Source of the DNA: DATGXB01 sp035298905 | GTDB lineage: Bacteria > Cyanobacteriota > Cyanobacteriia > Cyanobacteriales > Nostocaceae | DNA length: 44,201 bases | NCBI GenBank assembly: GCA_035298905.1 | Contig: DATGXQ010000230.1 | Coordinates: forward strand, 1 to 44,201 | Direction: 5' to 3' | In this document: positions 1 to 8,459 of the stretch, piece after piece | How the letters are laid out: each line of letters starts with the position of its first letter | How positions within the stretch are numbered: position 1 is the first letter of the stretch | Notes under the pieces: model-generated | Seen by the model: only the letters and a program-made list of their open reading frames with translations | What the model was told of the DNA's origin: nothing | The model's database searches: none | Program-made: the position numbers and the translations under genes

Positions 1-56
1 ATCTCCCCATCTCCCCATCTCCCCATCTCCCCATCTCCCCATCTCCCCATCTTCCT
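1..56. repeat. 8-bp tandem repeat (ATCTCCCC)
   Basis: Six perfect head-to-tail copies of ATCTCCCC fill 1-48 and a seventh, imperfect one runs to 56, where it meets the stop codon of the minus-strand kinase gene. The array may extend beyond the window. It is a simple-sequence tract of the kind common between cyanobacterial genes; no function is evident. Confidence 0.9.
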
Positions 57-3000
57 CATGTTCTACCAGCCAAGTTAGCCACCACTACTGCTAACTCTAT
101 GGGACTGACGGGTTTAGGGATATGTAATTGATACCCAGCCAAGAGTGCTTGAGTCCGGTCTTCAGACCTAGCATAAGCTGTTAAGGCTACAGCAGGGATT
201 TTTCCTCCGGCTTCTGGTGCAAGTGACCTGACTTTGCGAATTAAAGCATAACCGTCTTCCTCTGGCATACCAATATCACTGACAATAACATTGGGGTGAA
301 ATTCGGCTAATGCTGTCATGGCTTCGGCTACTGATGCGACTGCCAGCACTTGAGCGCCATACTGCTCTAAAATTGTACTGACTAAGTATCTAGCATCGAC
401 TTCATCATCTACTACCAACACTCGCAGTTCTGCCAGCATTTGTAATTGACTTCCGTACACCTCTCCATACACGGAAGGTCGTTTTAAAGTTATAGATTCT
501 ACTGCTACTGCTTTCATGGGCAAATTAACAGTAAATGTCGCACCTTGACCAATACCTGCACTTTCAGCCTCTACTGTTCCTCCGTGTAATTCTACTAAGT
601 GGCGAACGATCGCTAATCCTAATCCTAACCCACCGTGCGATCGAGTGGTAGAACTATCTGCTTGACGGAATCTTTCAAAAACATGGGGCAGAAATTCCGG
701 TGCTATTCCTCCTCCATTATCGCTGACGCGAATTTGCACACGGGAATTGATGCGCTCTAGTTCTATTTCTACTTTGCCTCCTTTAGTAGTAAATTTGACA
801 GCATTAGAAAGTAAATTCCAAAATATTTGCTGTAGGCGGCTGGCATCTCCCACTACTAAACCAATGGAGGGGTCTAATTTAGCCACAATCTCAATTTCTT
901 TAGCGTCTGCGGCGGGACAAACTGTATTAATAGCTGCTTGGATTATGGCATGTAAATCTACTGGCTGGGTATTGAGTCCAAGTTTACCACGAATAATGCG
1001 GGAGACATCCAGTACATCTTCTATTAATTGTGCCAAGGTGTGACTGTTGCGATCGATTGTCTCCATCGCCATCTTAGTAGTAGCTTCGTTAAATTTGCGG
1101 TTTTTGAGCAGTTGTGTCCAACCTAAAATGGCATTGAGTGGTGTCCGCAGTTCATGGGAGAGGGTAGCTAAAAATTCATCTTTAATGCGGTTCAGGGACT
1201 CTGCTTCTGTTCTGGCTGCTTTTTCTCTTTCTAGCAGTTGTTCGCGTTCTTGTTCTGCTTGTTTGCGATCGCTAATATCGATCATAAACCCATGCAGTAA
1301 TTTTGGTTCTTGTTCTCCCCGCACAACATTGACAATTTCATACAGCCATACAATTCTCCCATCTGCGGCTATCATCCGATATTCAAATTCAAAGTTATCC
1401 AAAACTTGAGCAGATTCTTGGCTCAATTTTAGTGTCTTTTCTCTATCTTCTGGGTGGATATGTTCAACCCAAAAATTACTCTGATACCATTCATTGACAG
1501 GATAACCAAGAATCTCTTCGCTTTGCGGACCTACGTATGTAAATGTGTGAGTGATTTTATCCAATTGCCAAGGAATCACTCTTACTTTTTCTGTTAATTG
1601 TCGGAATCGCTCTTCACTAGCTTGTAAATTTACTGCTGATTGTTTTTGCTCAGTTATATCTTGAATTAAACTCACAAATCCTTCTACTTCTTGCTGTTGA
1701 TTAAATTGTGGGACATAGGAAATCTTCACATCACGAATTGTCCCATCTTGATGAGGTAATTTAGATTCAAATTGTACTTGTTCTCCTGATAAAACAGTTT
1801 CCACATAAGGTAGAATTGACTGATAGTTTGATTCATCTAAAAGCTCTTGAAGATGCTTACCGTAGATTTCCGCAATAGGAACACCAAACCATTCTGCATA
1901 TCTTTGATTATTAAACCGATATCGTTGTTGAGTATCGACATAGGAAATTAACACGGGTACGGCATTAGTAATTAGCCTGAGTTCTTCTTCCCGTTGACGC
2001 AAAGCTGTTGCTGCTAATTGGCGATCGCGTAATGCAGCTTTCTGCTTACTTAAATCCAAACAAAACGCAATCATTTCTTGCTGATTATCATCTGTTTCTT
2101 GCAATAAAGCTACGCCCATTAAAACAGGAATGAGACTGCCATTTTTATGGATATATTCTTTTTCATAAGGATTAACTACACCATTTTTTAAAACATCTTG
2201 CACCACTTGATGATCTAATTCTTTATATTCTGGTGGTGTCATTAAATCCCAGCGCATTACACCAGATAACATTTCTTCTCGGCTATAACCAACCATATTC
2301 AGAAAATAATCATTGGCGTAGTGAATACCACCATCAAAACCACCAAAAGCTACACCTAAAATATTTGATTCTACTAACCGACGAAAACGCCTTTCACTAT
2401 ATTTAAGTGCTTGTTCTGCCTGTTTACGTCTAGTAATATTTCTGACAGCTAAAACTCTGGCATTTTTTCCTTGATAAAGGCAATTCTTTTCTATAACTTC
2501 TAAATAAATACAGGTGTGATCTTTTCGCAGTCCACTAACTTCATAAGGCTGTTCGTCATCTAAGCTGAAATTTGCTTGTAATATTTCTTGGGATTCCAGA
2601 TTAAAAAAATCTAATAATGATCTGCCAATTATTTCCGACAATTCGTAGCCAGAAATTTTAGCAAAAGCAGGATTAGCATCTAAAACCCAATAATTCTCAT
2701 GAATAATCACCCCTTCTACAGTGGCATTAGCTAAAGCAAAAAATCTACTTTGGCTTTCCTGCAAAGCTATTTCTGCTTGTTTACGTTCAGTTAAATCTAA
2801 AACAAAACCAATCACTTGTTCTTGATTATTTTCTAATAAGGCAAAACCTAACAAAATATTGATATAAGAGCCATCTTTACAAATACATTCCTTTTCAAAT
2901 GGCTGACATACTCCCTGGGTTTGCACTTGCCTCATGGTTTGGTGGTAGATTTCTTGATATTCTGGAGTTGTAATATCTTGCCAAGTTACTCTTCCTGTTA

Positions 3001-3496
3001 GCAAATCTTCTCGCGTATAACCCACCATTTCTAAAAAGGCATCATTAGCTTCAATAATTGTCCCTTGGATATCTGCTATGATTACACCAATTATATTGGC
3101 ATCTGTTAAGCGTCTAAACTTAGCTTCACTGGCTGCTAACTGTTGTACAATTTTTTCTAAGCGTTCTTTTGACCTTTGTAGTTCTAAATTGAGCAAACTA
3201 ATAATTGTAGTTATGAGCAGAAATATACCTAAGCGGATCAAGCCATCAGTTTGTTTAACTTGTAGTGAAAAAGTAGGCTCGATAAAAAAGTAGCTAACTA
3301 CTACAGTAGATAAAACAGCAGCCAATAAACCAGATTTAACACCACCATACCAAATACTCACCACTACAGCAGCAAAAAACAATAGAAAAATAGTTGGTGC
3401 TAGTAATGGTTGTAACAATAGCGTTAGTAGCAATGCGATAGCGACAGCTAAAAATGCCACAAAATAGGGTGCAACAAGGGAATGTATAGCTTTCAA
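56..3496 (-). CDS. Multi-PAS hybrid sensor histidine kinase/response regulator
   Basis: This 1146-residue protein is a membrane-anchored two-component sensor with its own receiver domain. Residues about 10-105 are hydrophobic and resemble the KdpD-like DUF4118 membrane module. About five PAS/PAC units follow between roughly 123 and 752. The kinase core has the H-box (SHELRTP, His781), an N-box (NLLSNAVKFT near 894) and the DNGGGI and GLGLGLAIV glycine motifs. A C-terminal receiver (about 1024-1146) carries phosphoacceptor Asp1074 in IVSDIGMP. The start is TTG (complement of 3494-3496) preceded by an AGAGG-like ribosome site, and no in-frame ATG occurs before the first PAS domain. It has no visible operon partner, and the ligand sensed cannot be told. 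Family assignment is secure. Confidence 0.95.
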   Translation of the reverse strand: MKAIHSLVAPYFVAFLAVAIALLLTLLLQPLLAPTIFLLFFAAVVVSIWYGGVKSGLLAAVLSTVVVSYFFIEPTFSLQVKQTDGLIRLGIFLLITTIISLLNLELQRSKERLEKIVQQLAASEAKFRRLTDANIIGVIIADIQGTIIEANDAFLEMVGYTREDLLTGRVTWQDITTPEYQEIYHQTMRQVQTQGVCQPFEKECICKDGSYINILLGFALLENNQEQVIGFVLDLTERKQAEIALQESQSRFFALANATVEGVIIHENYWVLDANPAFAKISGYELSEIIGRSLLDFFNLESQEILQANFSLDDEQPYEVSGLRKDHTCIYLEVIEKNCLYQGKNARVLAVRNITRRKQAEQALKYSERRFRRLVESNILGVAFGGFDGGIHYANDYFLNMVGYSREEMLSGVMRWDLMTPPEYKELDHQVVQDVLKNGVVNPYEKEYIHKNGSLIPVLMGVALLQETDDNQQEMIAFCLDLSKQKAALRDRQLAATALRQREEELRLITNAVPVLISYVDTQQRYRFNNQRYAEWFGVPIAEIYGKHLQELLDESNYQSILPYVETVLSGEQVQFESKLPHQDGTIRDVKISYVPQFNQQQEVEGFVSLIQDITEQKQSAVNLQASEERFRQLTEKVRVIPWQLDKITHTFTYVGPQSEEILGYPVNEWYQSNFWVEHIHPEDREKTLKLSQESAQVLDNFEFEYRMIAADGRIVWLYEIVNVVRGEQEPKLLHGFMIDISDRKQAEQEREQLLEREKAARTEAESLNRIKDEFLATLSHELRTPLNAILGWTQLLKNRKFNEATTKMAMETIDRNSHTLAQLIEDVLDVSRIIRGKLGLNTQPVDLHAIIQAAINTVCPAADAKEIEIVAKLDPSIGLVVGDASRLQQIFWNLLSNAVKFTTKGGKVEIELERINSRVQIRVSDNGGGIAPEFLPHVFERFRQADSSTTRSHGGLGLGLAIVRHLVELHGGTVEAESAGIGQGATFTVNLPMKAVAVESITLKRPSVYGEVYGSQLQMLAELRVLVVDDEVDARYLVSTILEQYGAQVLAVASVAEAMTALAEFHPNVIVSDIGMPEEDGYALIRKVRSLAPEAGGKIPAVALTAYARSEDRTQALLAGYQLHIPKPVSPIELAVVVANLAGRT

Positions 3497-4030
3497 TGTA
3501 GCCTCTTCTTTAGTGCTGTTAGCTGCTTCACTAATAACAATAGCTCATAACTATTATCCATGAGAGAAATAAATAGTTAAAACTCTCCGATCAATAAAGG
3601 TCAGATTAGCTAATACCTGTCAAAATGATACTAATGAATTAACACGTATCTTTCTTAATTATTACCATTTTACAAACATTATTAATCTTTAACTTTATTT
3701 ACCATGATTGCCTAGTTTGCCAACATGTCAACTTTTTCTTTCCGAAAAGTCAAAATAGAATCATTGAAACCGGAAGCTTATTATAAGTTGTTATCTCAAC
3801 AACATCTTCTACCTATTGCTAGATATGTACTGAATAATTAGGTAGATATTTCAAAATACATCTCTACTGTATGCGTTATGTTAAATTATAACTTTTTTAA
3901 GCAAAAATATATTTAGATATGAGAAATTACATTTGCTATCTTTGTCTCACCAGGAAGAGAAGAATTTTGTCCCAGAAACGTTAATTAATTCGTATAAAAC
4001 TTTACAGTAAGAAATAAACTCCTCTAGAAT

Positions 4031-4080
4031 TCAGGAGTCAGGAGTCAGGAGCGGAGCCTCCAGACGCTCCGCCTCCGGTC
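4031..4080. repeat. TCAGGAG heptamer repeat plus GC-rich palindrome
   Basis: Three consecutive TCAGGAG heptamers (4031-4051) are followed by a GC-rich hairpin, CGGAGC (4052-4057) pairing with GCTCCG (4066-4071). It is much more GC-rich than the surrounding spacer. Heptamer tracts joined to such palindromes are a familiar dispersed repeat type in Nostoc-like genomes. Confidence 0.75.
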
Positions 4081-4259
4081 AGAAGCGAAAGCTGCTTGGT
4101 GGAGAGAGTTTCGATTTTCAATTTGTACCTCATATACTTGAAATCTGCTGTATTTACTTTAATCTTGCACTTTCTCATTCTTTTTTACTACTTCATATTA
4201 CATCAGGCTTATATAACATTTTTACATAGCAATTAGCAAGTAAGCCCCAGGTTCGATAC

Positions 4260-4287
4260 TTGACAAAATGGGCGGCTTGCTTATAGA
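4260..4287 (+). promoter_or_regulatory. Candidate sigma-70-type promoter for the phosphatase gene
   Basis: A perfect TTGACA at 4260-4265 is followed after 16 bp by TATAGA (4282-4287). This would give a leader of about 180 nt before the ATG at 4476. Imperfect inverted copies of a GCAAG/AAGCC sequence flank the -35 box (about 4236-4246 and 4272-4283) and could be an operator. Inferred from sequence only. Confidence 0.5.
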
Positions 4288-4475
4288 GTATGATTGCATC
4301 TCAGGTTACTTTACAATACAAAAATGTTTTTGTATCAAACACTCCAAGAATCTTGTGAATCACAGTTTTTCCTGATGAGGGGAAGAATTTACACTACACT
4401 GCGGTTATTTGGAGGCTATGAAAGCACTTTTCATCATACCTGTGGTCTATTCAGTTCTCAGAAGGGAGTAGAATA

Positions 4476-5228
4476 ATGAGAGCGTTTCTCTTCGTCACTG
4501 ATTTAGATTACACGCTAGTGGGTGACAAAGAATCTTTAGAACATTTAAAGCAAAAATTAGTACATCACCGAGAAGAATACGGAACTAAGATTGTGTATGC
4601 AACCGGGCGATCGCTAACTTTGTTCAAGCAGTTACAACAGGAAGAAAATCTTTTAGAACCTGATGCTTTAATTACTTCTGTAGGAACTGAAATATACATT
4701 AACTCTAATTACAAAACTCCTGACCTAGAATGGTCTGAGAAGTTATCGGTTGGTTGGAATCGAGAGTTGGTAAAAGAAATAGCTAGTAAGTTTAAAGAAT
4801 TAAAGCCGCAGCGAGAATCTGAACAGCGTCCTTTTAAAGTGAGTTATTTGATTAAAGAAGAATTCGCACAAAAGATTATACCCCAACTTAATAATTTGCT
4901 CAAGAACGAAAATATTAAATTTAATTTAATCTACAGTGGCAGCGAAGACCTAGACATTTTACCTCTTCATGCTGACAAGGGTCTAGCCGTGAAGTTTTTA
5001 CAGAACAAATGGGGATATGATGCTCATAAAACAGTCGTGTGTGGTGATTCTGGTAATGATATCGCTATGTTTAGCTTAGAAAAAGCTAGAGGTATTATTG
5101 TCGGGAATGCGCGTTCTGAATTACGGGAGTGGTATGAAGCTAACAAAACTGAATACCACTATTTTGCATCATCATCATATTCTAAAGGGATTTTAGAAGG
5201 TCTACAGTATTTTGAATTTATTAAATAA
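4476..5228 (+). CDS. sppA: Sucrose-6-phosphate phosphatase (HAD family)
   Basis: The 250-residue product should hydrolyse sucrose-6-phosphate to sucrose, the last step of sucrose synthesis, in the cytoplasm. All HAD-IIB signatures are present: DLDYTL with nucleophile Asp9 and acid/base Asp11, the YATGRS motif at 41-46, Lys168 in ADKG, and CGDSGND with Asp191 and Asp195. The SVGTEIY segment near 68-74 and the overall length fit cyanobacterial stand-alone SPP. GGGAG lies about 8 nt before the ATG. A decayed second copy follows directly, so the locus once held tandem SPP genes. Sucrose serves cyanobacteria in osmotic protection and, in heterocyst formers, in carbon transfer between cells. A related HAD sugar-phosphatase specificity cannot be fully excluded. 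Confidence 0.9.
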   Translation: MRAFLFVTDLDYTLVGDKESLEHLKQKLVHHREEYGTKIVYATGRSLTLFKQLQQEENLLEPDALITSVGTEIYINSNYKTPDLEWSEKLSVGWNRELVKEIASKFKELKPQRESEQRPFKVSYLIKEEFAQKIIPQLNNLLKNENIKFNLIYSGSEDLDILPLHADKGLAVKFLQNKWGYDAHKTVVCGDSGNDIAMFSLEKARGIIVGNARSELREWYEANKTEYHYFASSSYSKGILEGLQYFEFIK

Positions 5229-5259
5229 AAGATACAAATCTTCTCCTCTTCTTTTCCTT

Positions 5260-5282
5260 CTCCCCTCTCCCCTCTCCCCTCT
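5260..5282. repeat. CTCCCCT heptamer repeat
   Basis: Three perfect tandem copies of CTCCCCT follow a pyrimidine-rich run just after the phosphatase stop codon. This is the same general repeat style as the tract at the left edge of the window. Confidence 0.8.
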
Positions 5283-5303
5283 GCCTACTTGTATCAACTT
5301 TAA

Positions 5304-5667
5304 AGTGAAACGGTCTTACCACACCTAGAGGCAGAGTTACAGAAATTTAAAGTAAATATAAAATTAATTTATAACAGTGGTATTGACCTTGACATTATGC
5401 CCCGAAGCAGCGATAAAGGTCAGGCAATGCAGTATCTTATGTCAAAGGTAGAAATTTGCAGTAGAACAAACAATAGCTTGTGGTGATTCAGGCAATGATA
5501 TTGCTTTATTCGCCGTAAGTGACAAACGGGGAATGATTGTTGGGAACGCTTGCCAAGAGTTACTTCAAAGGCATCCAAATAACCCAGCAAATAACTGTTA
5601 TCCAGCACAAAACTTTTGTGCAGGTGGAATTATCGAGGGACTCAATCATTTTGGTTTTCTAGTATGA
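5304..5667 (+). pseudogene. Decayed second sucrose-phosphate phosphatase
   Basis: Translation gives the C-terminal part of a second SPP. It reads LIYNSGIDLDIMP and SDKGQAMQYL in one frame, then, after a one-base frameshift near 5445-5460, ACGDSGNDIALF, GMIVGNA and GGIIEGLNHFGFL in another. These match the Lys motif, the CGDSGND motif and the C-terminus of the intact SPP just upstream. The N-terminal half with the catalytic aspartates is missing, and a TAA at 5301-5303 blocks the upstream frame. The reading frame ends in TGA at 5665-5667, overlapping the ruvA start as ATGA. It is therefore a broken tandem duplicate that was once coupled to ruvA. Confidence 0.85.
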
Positions 5668-6308
5668 TTAGCTATTTAAAAGGCATTGTTGCTGGTGTGC
5701 AAACATTACAAAACCGTAGTATCTTGACTCTAGAAGTAAATGGCATGGGGTATGATTTACAAATTCCCCAGAGACTAGCCAAACAATTACCCACTACTGG
5801 AGAAGAGGTACAAATCTTTACCCATTACCAAGTGCGAGAAGAAATACCCCTGCTGTATGGCTTTTCTTCCCCATCGGAAAGGGATTTGTTCAGACATTTG
5901 CTGTCGGTGAGTGGGGTGGGTGCAGCATTAGCGATCGCCCTCCTCGATATTTTAGAATTACCAGAATTAGTACAGGCGATTATTTCCGCTAATACACAAT
6001 TACTAATTCAAGCTCCCGGTGTGGGTAAGAAAACTGCTGAAAGAATTTGTTTAGAATTGAAAAGCAAACTGATTGAATGGCGTAAATCAGCCGGGTTCTT
6101 TGTGGCTACAGGTGGACCCGCACCGGGAATACTGGAAGAAGTGCAAATGACCCTATTTGCCTTGGGATATACTGCCCATGAAGTCAGCCACGCTTTACAC
6201 GTAGTCAGCGAAGATATTGGTTTATCTAAAGATGCCTATGTGGAAGATTGGATCAAACAAGCGATCGCACATCTTAGCAGTAGCGAGGCAGAAGTTAATA
6301 AATTGTAA
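5664..6308 (+). CDS. ruvA: Holliday junction branch migration protein RuvA
   Basis: The 214-residue protein binds four-way DNA junctions and loads the RuvB motor for branch migration in recombinational repair. An N-terminal OB-fold (MISYLKGIV) is followed by two helix-hairpin-helix motifs, SVSGVGAALA and QAPGVGKKTAERI, and a small C-terminal helical domain that should contact RuvB. Length fits the family. I chose the ATG at 5664, not an earlier frame opening at 5616, because RuvA proteins begin MI(S/G)YLKG and the extra codons belong to the overlapping SPP remnant. The stop lies 16 bp before bioF, so the two may share a transcript. No ruvB or ruvC is in the window. Confidence 0.97.
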   Translation: MISYLKGIVAGVQTLQNRSILTLEVNGMGYDLQIPQRLAKQLPTTGEEVQIFTHYQVREEIPLLYGFSSPSERDLFRHLLSVSGVGAALAIALLDILELPELVQAIISANTQLLIQAPGVGKKTAERICLELKSKLIEWRKSAGFFVATGGPAPGILEEVQMTLFALGYTAHEVSHALHVVSEDIGLSKDAYVEDWIKQAIAHLSSSEAEVNKL

Positions 6309-6324
6309 TCTTACATCCTGAGTA

Positions 6325-7494
6325 ATGAATAATCACCCCTATGCTTGGATAGAATCGTCCTTAAAAACTATACATCGGGCAGACTGGTATCGTTCCACAC
6401 AAACTATTAGCAGTCCTCCCGGTGCAACAGTGCAGCTATCTGGGCAAGAGGTAATTAATTTTGCTAGTAATGACTATTTAGGATTAGCTGGGGACGATCG
6501 CTTACAGCAAGCAGCCATTACCGCCATTCAACAATTTGGTACTGGTAGCACAGGTTCTAGATTACTCAGTGGACATCGGCAAATACACAGGGAGTTAGAA
6601 CAAACTTTAGCATCTACCAAACAAACAGCAGATGCTTTGGTATTTAGTTCTGGGTATTTAGCAAATATAGGTGCAATCACCGCAATAGTAGGAAAAAGAG
6701 ATTTAATCTTATCAGACCAATATAATCATTCAAGTTTAAAAAATGGGGCTATTCTCAGTGGTGCAACCATCCTAGAATATCCCCATTGTGATATTGCAAC
6801 TTTAAAAAATCAATTACAAGCAAATCGAAAAAAATATCGTCGTTGTTTGATCATTACTGATAGCGTTTTTAGCATGGATGGGGATTTATGCCCCTTACCA
6901 GAATTACTAGATATAGCTGAAGAATTTAGCTGTATGCTATTAGTAGATGAAGCCCATGCTACCGGAGTCTTAGGTAAAAATGGTGCAGGTTGTGTAGAAT
7001 ATTTTAATTGTACAGGTAGAGAATTAATTCAAATCGGCACATTAAGTAAAGCATTAGGAAGTTTAGGCGGATATATAGCCGGCAGTAATAATTTAATTGA
7101 CTTTTTAAGAAATCGCGCCCCTAGTTGGATTTATACCACAGCCCTCACCCCAGCCGACACAGCCGCAGCATTAGCAGCATTAAAAATAGTCCAACAAGAA
7201 CCAGAAAGACGAGAGAAATTATGGCAGAACGTCAATTATTTAAAACAATTAATTAAAGAGAAATTACCCTTTTTAAAAATATTGCCTTCTGAATCTCCTA
7301 TAATTTGTTTTCAATTATCAAATCCCACAGCAGCATTAACAGCCGGCAAACAATTAAAAGCCGCCGGAATTTTTGCCCCTGCTATTCGTCCTCCCACCGT
7401 CCCCACCAGCCGTATTAGAATAACTTTAATGGCTACTCATGAGAAAGTGCATATTGATAAATTGGTAGATGTATTACAATATATGCAAGTTTAG
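6325..7494 (+). CDS. bioF: 8-amino-7-oxononanoate synthase
   Basis: This 389-residue PLP enzyme of the alpha-oxoamine synthase family condenses pimeloyl thioester with L-alanine to make 8-amino-7-oxononanoate, the first step of biotin ring assembly. Key features are the FASNDYLGL segment near 46-54, the GTGSTGSRLLSG stretch (72-83), VDEAHATG with Asp208 and His211, and the PLP lysine Lys242 in GTLSKALGS. Length and motif order are typical. Related enzymes (Kbl, HemA, Spt) share the fold, but the substrate-side motifs and size favour BioF. It follows ruvA closely. No other bio genes are visible. Confidence 0.93.
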   Translation: MNNHPYAWIESSLKTIHRADWYRSTQTISSPPGATVQLSGQEVINFASNDYLGLAGDDRLQQAAITAIQQFGTGSTGSRLLSGHRQIHRELEQTLASTKQTADALVFSSGYLANIGAITAIVGKRDLILSDQYNHSSLKNGAILSGATILEYPHCDIATLKNQLQANRKKYRRCLIITDSVFSMDGDLCPLPELLDIAEEFSCMLLVDEAHATGVLGKNGAGCVEYFNCTGRELIQIGTLSKALGSLGGYIAGSNNLIDFLRNRAPSWIYTTALTPADTAAALAALKIVQQEPERREKLWQNVNYLKQLIKEKLPFLKILPSESPIICFQLSNPTAALTAGKQLKAAGIFAPAIRPPTVPTSRIRITLMATHEKVHIDKLVDVLQYMQV

Positions 7495-7561
7495 CAAATA
7501 TAAAAATATATCGACAAAGGAAGCATCTAGATTATGCAGAAAGCCGTGAAATAAATTTCCG

Positions 7562-7635
7562 GCTAAAAGCTAAAACTCGTTAAAACGAGTTCAGCAATGG
7601 ATTTTAGTTAGCTTCAGCTAACTTTCGCTTTTAGC
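7562..7635. repeat. Cloverleaf-like structured repeat
   Basis: An outer 9-bp stem (GCTAAAAGC at 7562-7570 with GCTTTTAGC at 7627-7635) encloses two perfect small hairpins: AACTCGTT/AACGAGTT (7574-7591) and GTTAGCT/AGCTAAC (7607-7622). The nested design resembles small non-autonomous elements in Nostoc genomes. It lies between bioF and the next gene, with no obvious target duplication. Confidence 0.75.
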
Positions 7636-7705
7636 GCGTTAGCGTAGCTTTGCCACAGGCTAATTGATTTCAGCGCTCATACTTTCAAAAGAATGCAACC
7701 ATAGT

Positions 7706-8260
7706 ATGGACATCAAAGAATTTTACAAGAACTTTCCCTACTCAGAAGATATCCCACCAGCATTAATTAAATTATTTGAATATGCAAATCAAGTAGAAAC
7801 ATATTTTAGTGGCTATTTTGAAATCGTCACAAATGGTAAAGAAAGTGCTAAATGTTGGTTTAGCAAAGATGACGAAGCGGCCAACAAATTTATAGTTTTT
7901 GGTGAAAATACAGATAATTCCTTATATGGCTTTTGGTTATATGGTAACAGCAAAATTTCCGAAGCACCAATAGTGTTTTTAGGTTATGAAGGTACAGACA
8001 ACTCAGTTTTAGCTAATAATATTGAAGAATTTTTAGCTTTATTAGGTATAGGTTATGAGGAATTAGGTTATGCTGATTATTGGCAAGAACCAGAAGAGGA
8101 AGCAACAGCAGAGTTACAAAATTTCCGCGCTTGGTTAAAACAAGAATTTGGCATCATTCCCCCTCCAACAGGTGAAGCTATTATCGAAAATGCAAAATCA
8201 CAACATCCAGATTTAGATAACTGGATTAAACAATGGCAAGAGACACGTTTTGGTAAATAA
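7706..8260 (+). CDS. SMI1/KNR4 (SUKH)-like protein
   Basis: The 184-residue soluble protein resembles the SMI1/KNR4 (SUKH) fold. It starts with a short helical segment (FYKNFPYSEDIPPALIKLF). A strand-rich core follows (FIVFGENTDNSLYGFWLYG, then PIVFLGYEG), then the acidic helix VLANNIEEFLALLGIGY. SUKH proteins act as immunity proteins to secreted toxins in many bacteria, and others have unknown roles. No toxin gene is adjacent, so the role is open. I prefer the ATG at 7706 to the frame opening at 7664, whose first codons lie in the repeat-rich spacer. The assignment rests on pattern only. Confidence 0.6.
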   Translation: MDIKEFYKNFPYSEDIPPALIKLFEYANQVETYFSGYFEIVTNGKESAKCWFSKDDEAANKFIVFGENTDNSLYGFWLYGNSKISEAPIVFLGYEGTDNSVLANNIEEFLALLGIGYEELGYADYWQEPEEEATAELQNFRAWLKQEFGIIPPPTGEAIIENAKSQHPDLDNWIKQWQETRFGK

Positions 8261-8267
8261 TTAAATT

Positions 8268-8323
8268 GGACACGGCATAAATTAATATTTCAGTTTTAAA
8301 AGAATATTTTTAACGCCGTGTCC
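8268..8323. repeat. Inverted repeat GGACACGGC / GCCGTGTCC
   Basis: Perfect 9-bp arms (8268-8276 and 8315-8323) flank an AT-rich loop of 38 nt, just after the SUKH-like gene. It may act as a transcription terminator or be a dispersed structured repeat; the long loop favours the second. Confidence 0.7.
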
Positions 8324-8459
8324 CTACTTTATCCTCACTTGTCAAGTGCGATAACCTTGCTTTTTCTAAAATGTTTTAATTTCTTATACCTGATTTTACT
8401 AAGTATATGCTATACTGCTGTATGCTGTAACTATTTAGTCAGGGTAAGACTAGAACAAT

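Larger units (their letters stand above)
3497..4475. other. Long AT-rich intergenic region
   Basis: This stretch separates the kinase from the sucrose-phosphate phosphatase gene. I see no convincing gene. A 60-codon frame at 4294-4476 has no family resemblance and lies in the likely leader of the next gene. The region holds a Nostoc-type repeat (4031-4080) and a candidate promoter (4260-4287), listed separately. Confidence 0.6.

Noticed and set aside
1..56. Possible CRISPR-like array
   Set aside because: The 8-bp units are contiguous with no spacers, so it is a simple tandem repeat.
4294..4476. 60-codon open frame before the phosphatase gene
   Set aside because: No family resemblance; it lies in the probable leader just after the promoter and touches the next start codon.
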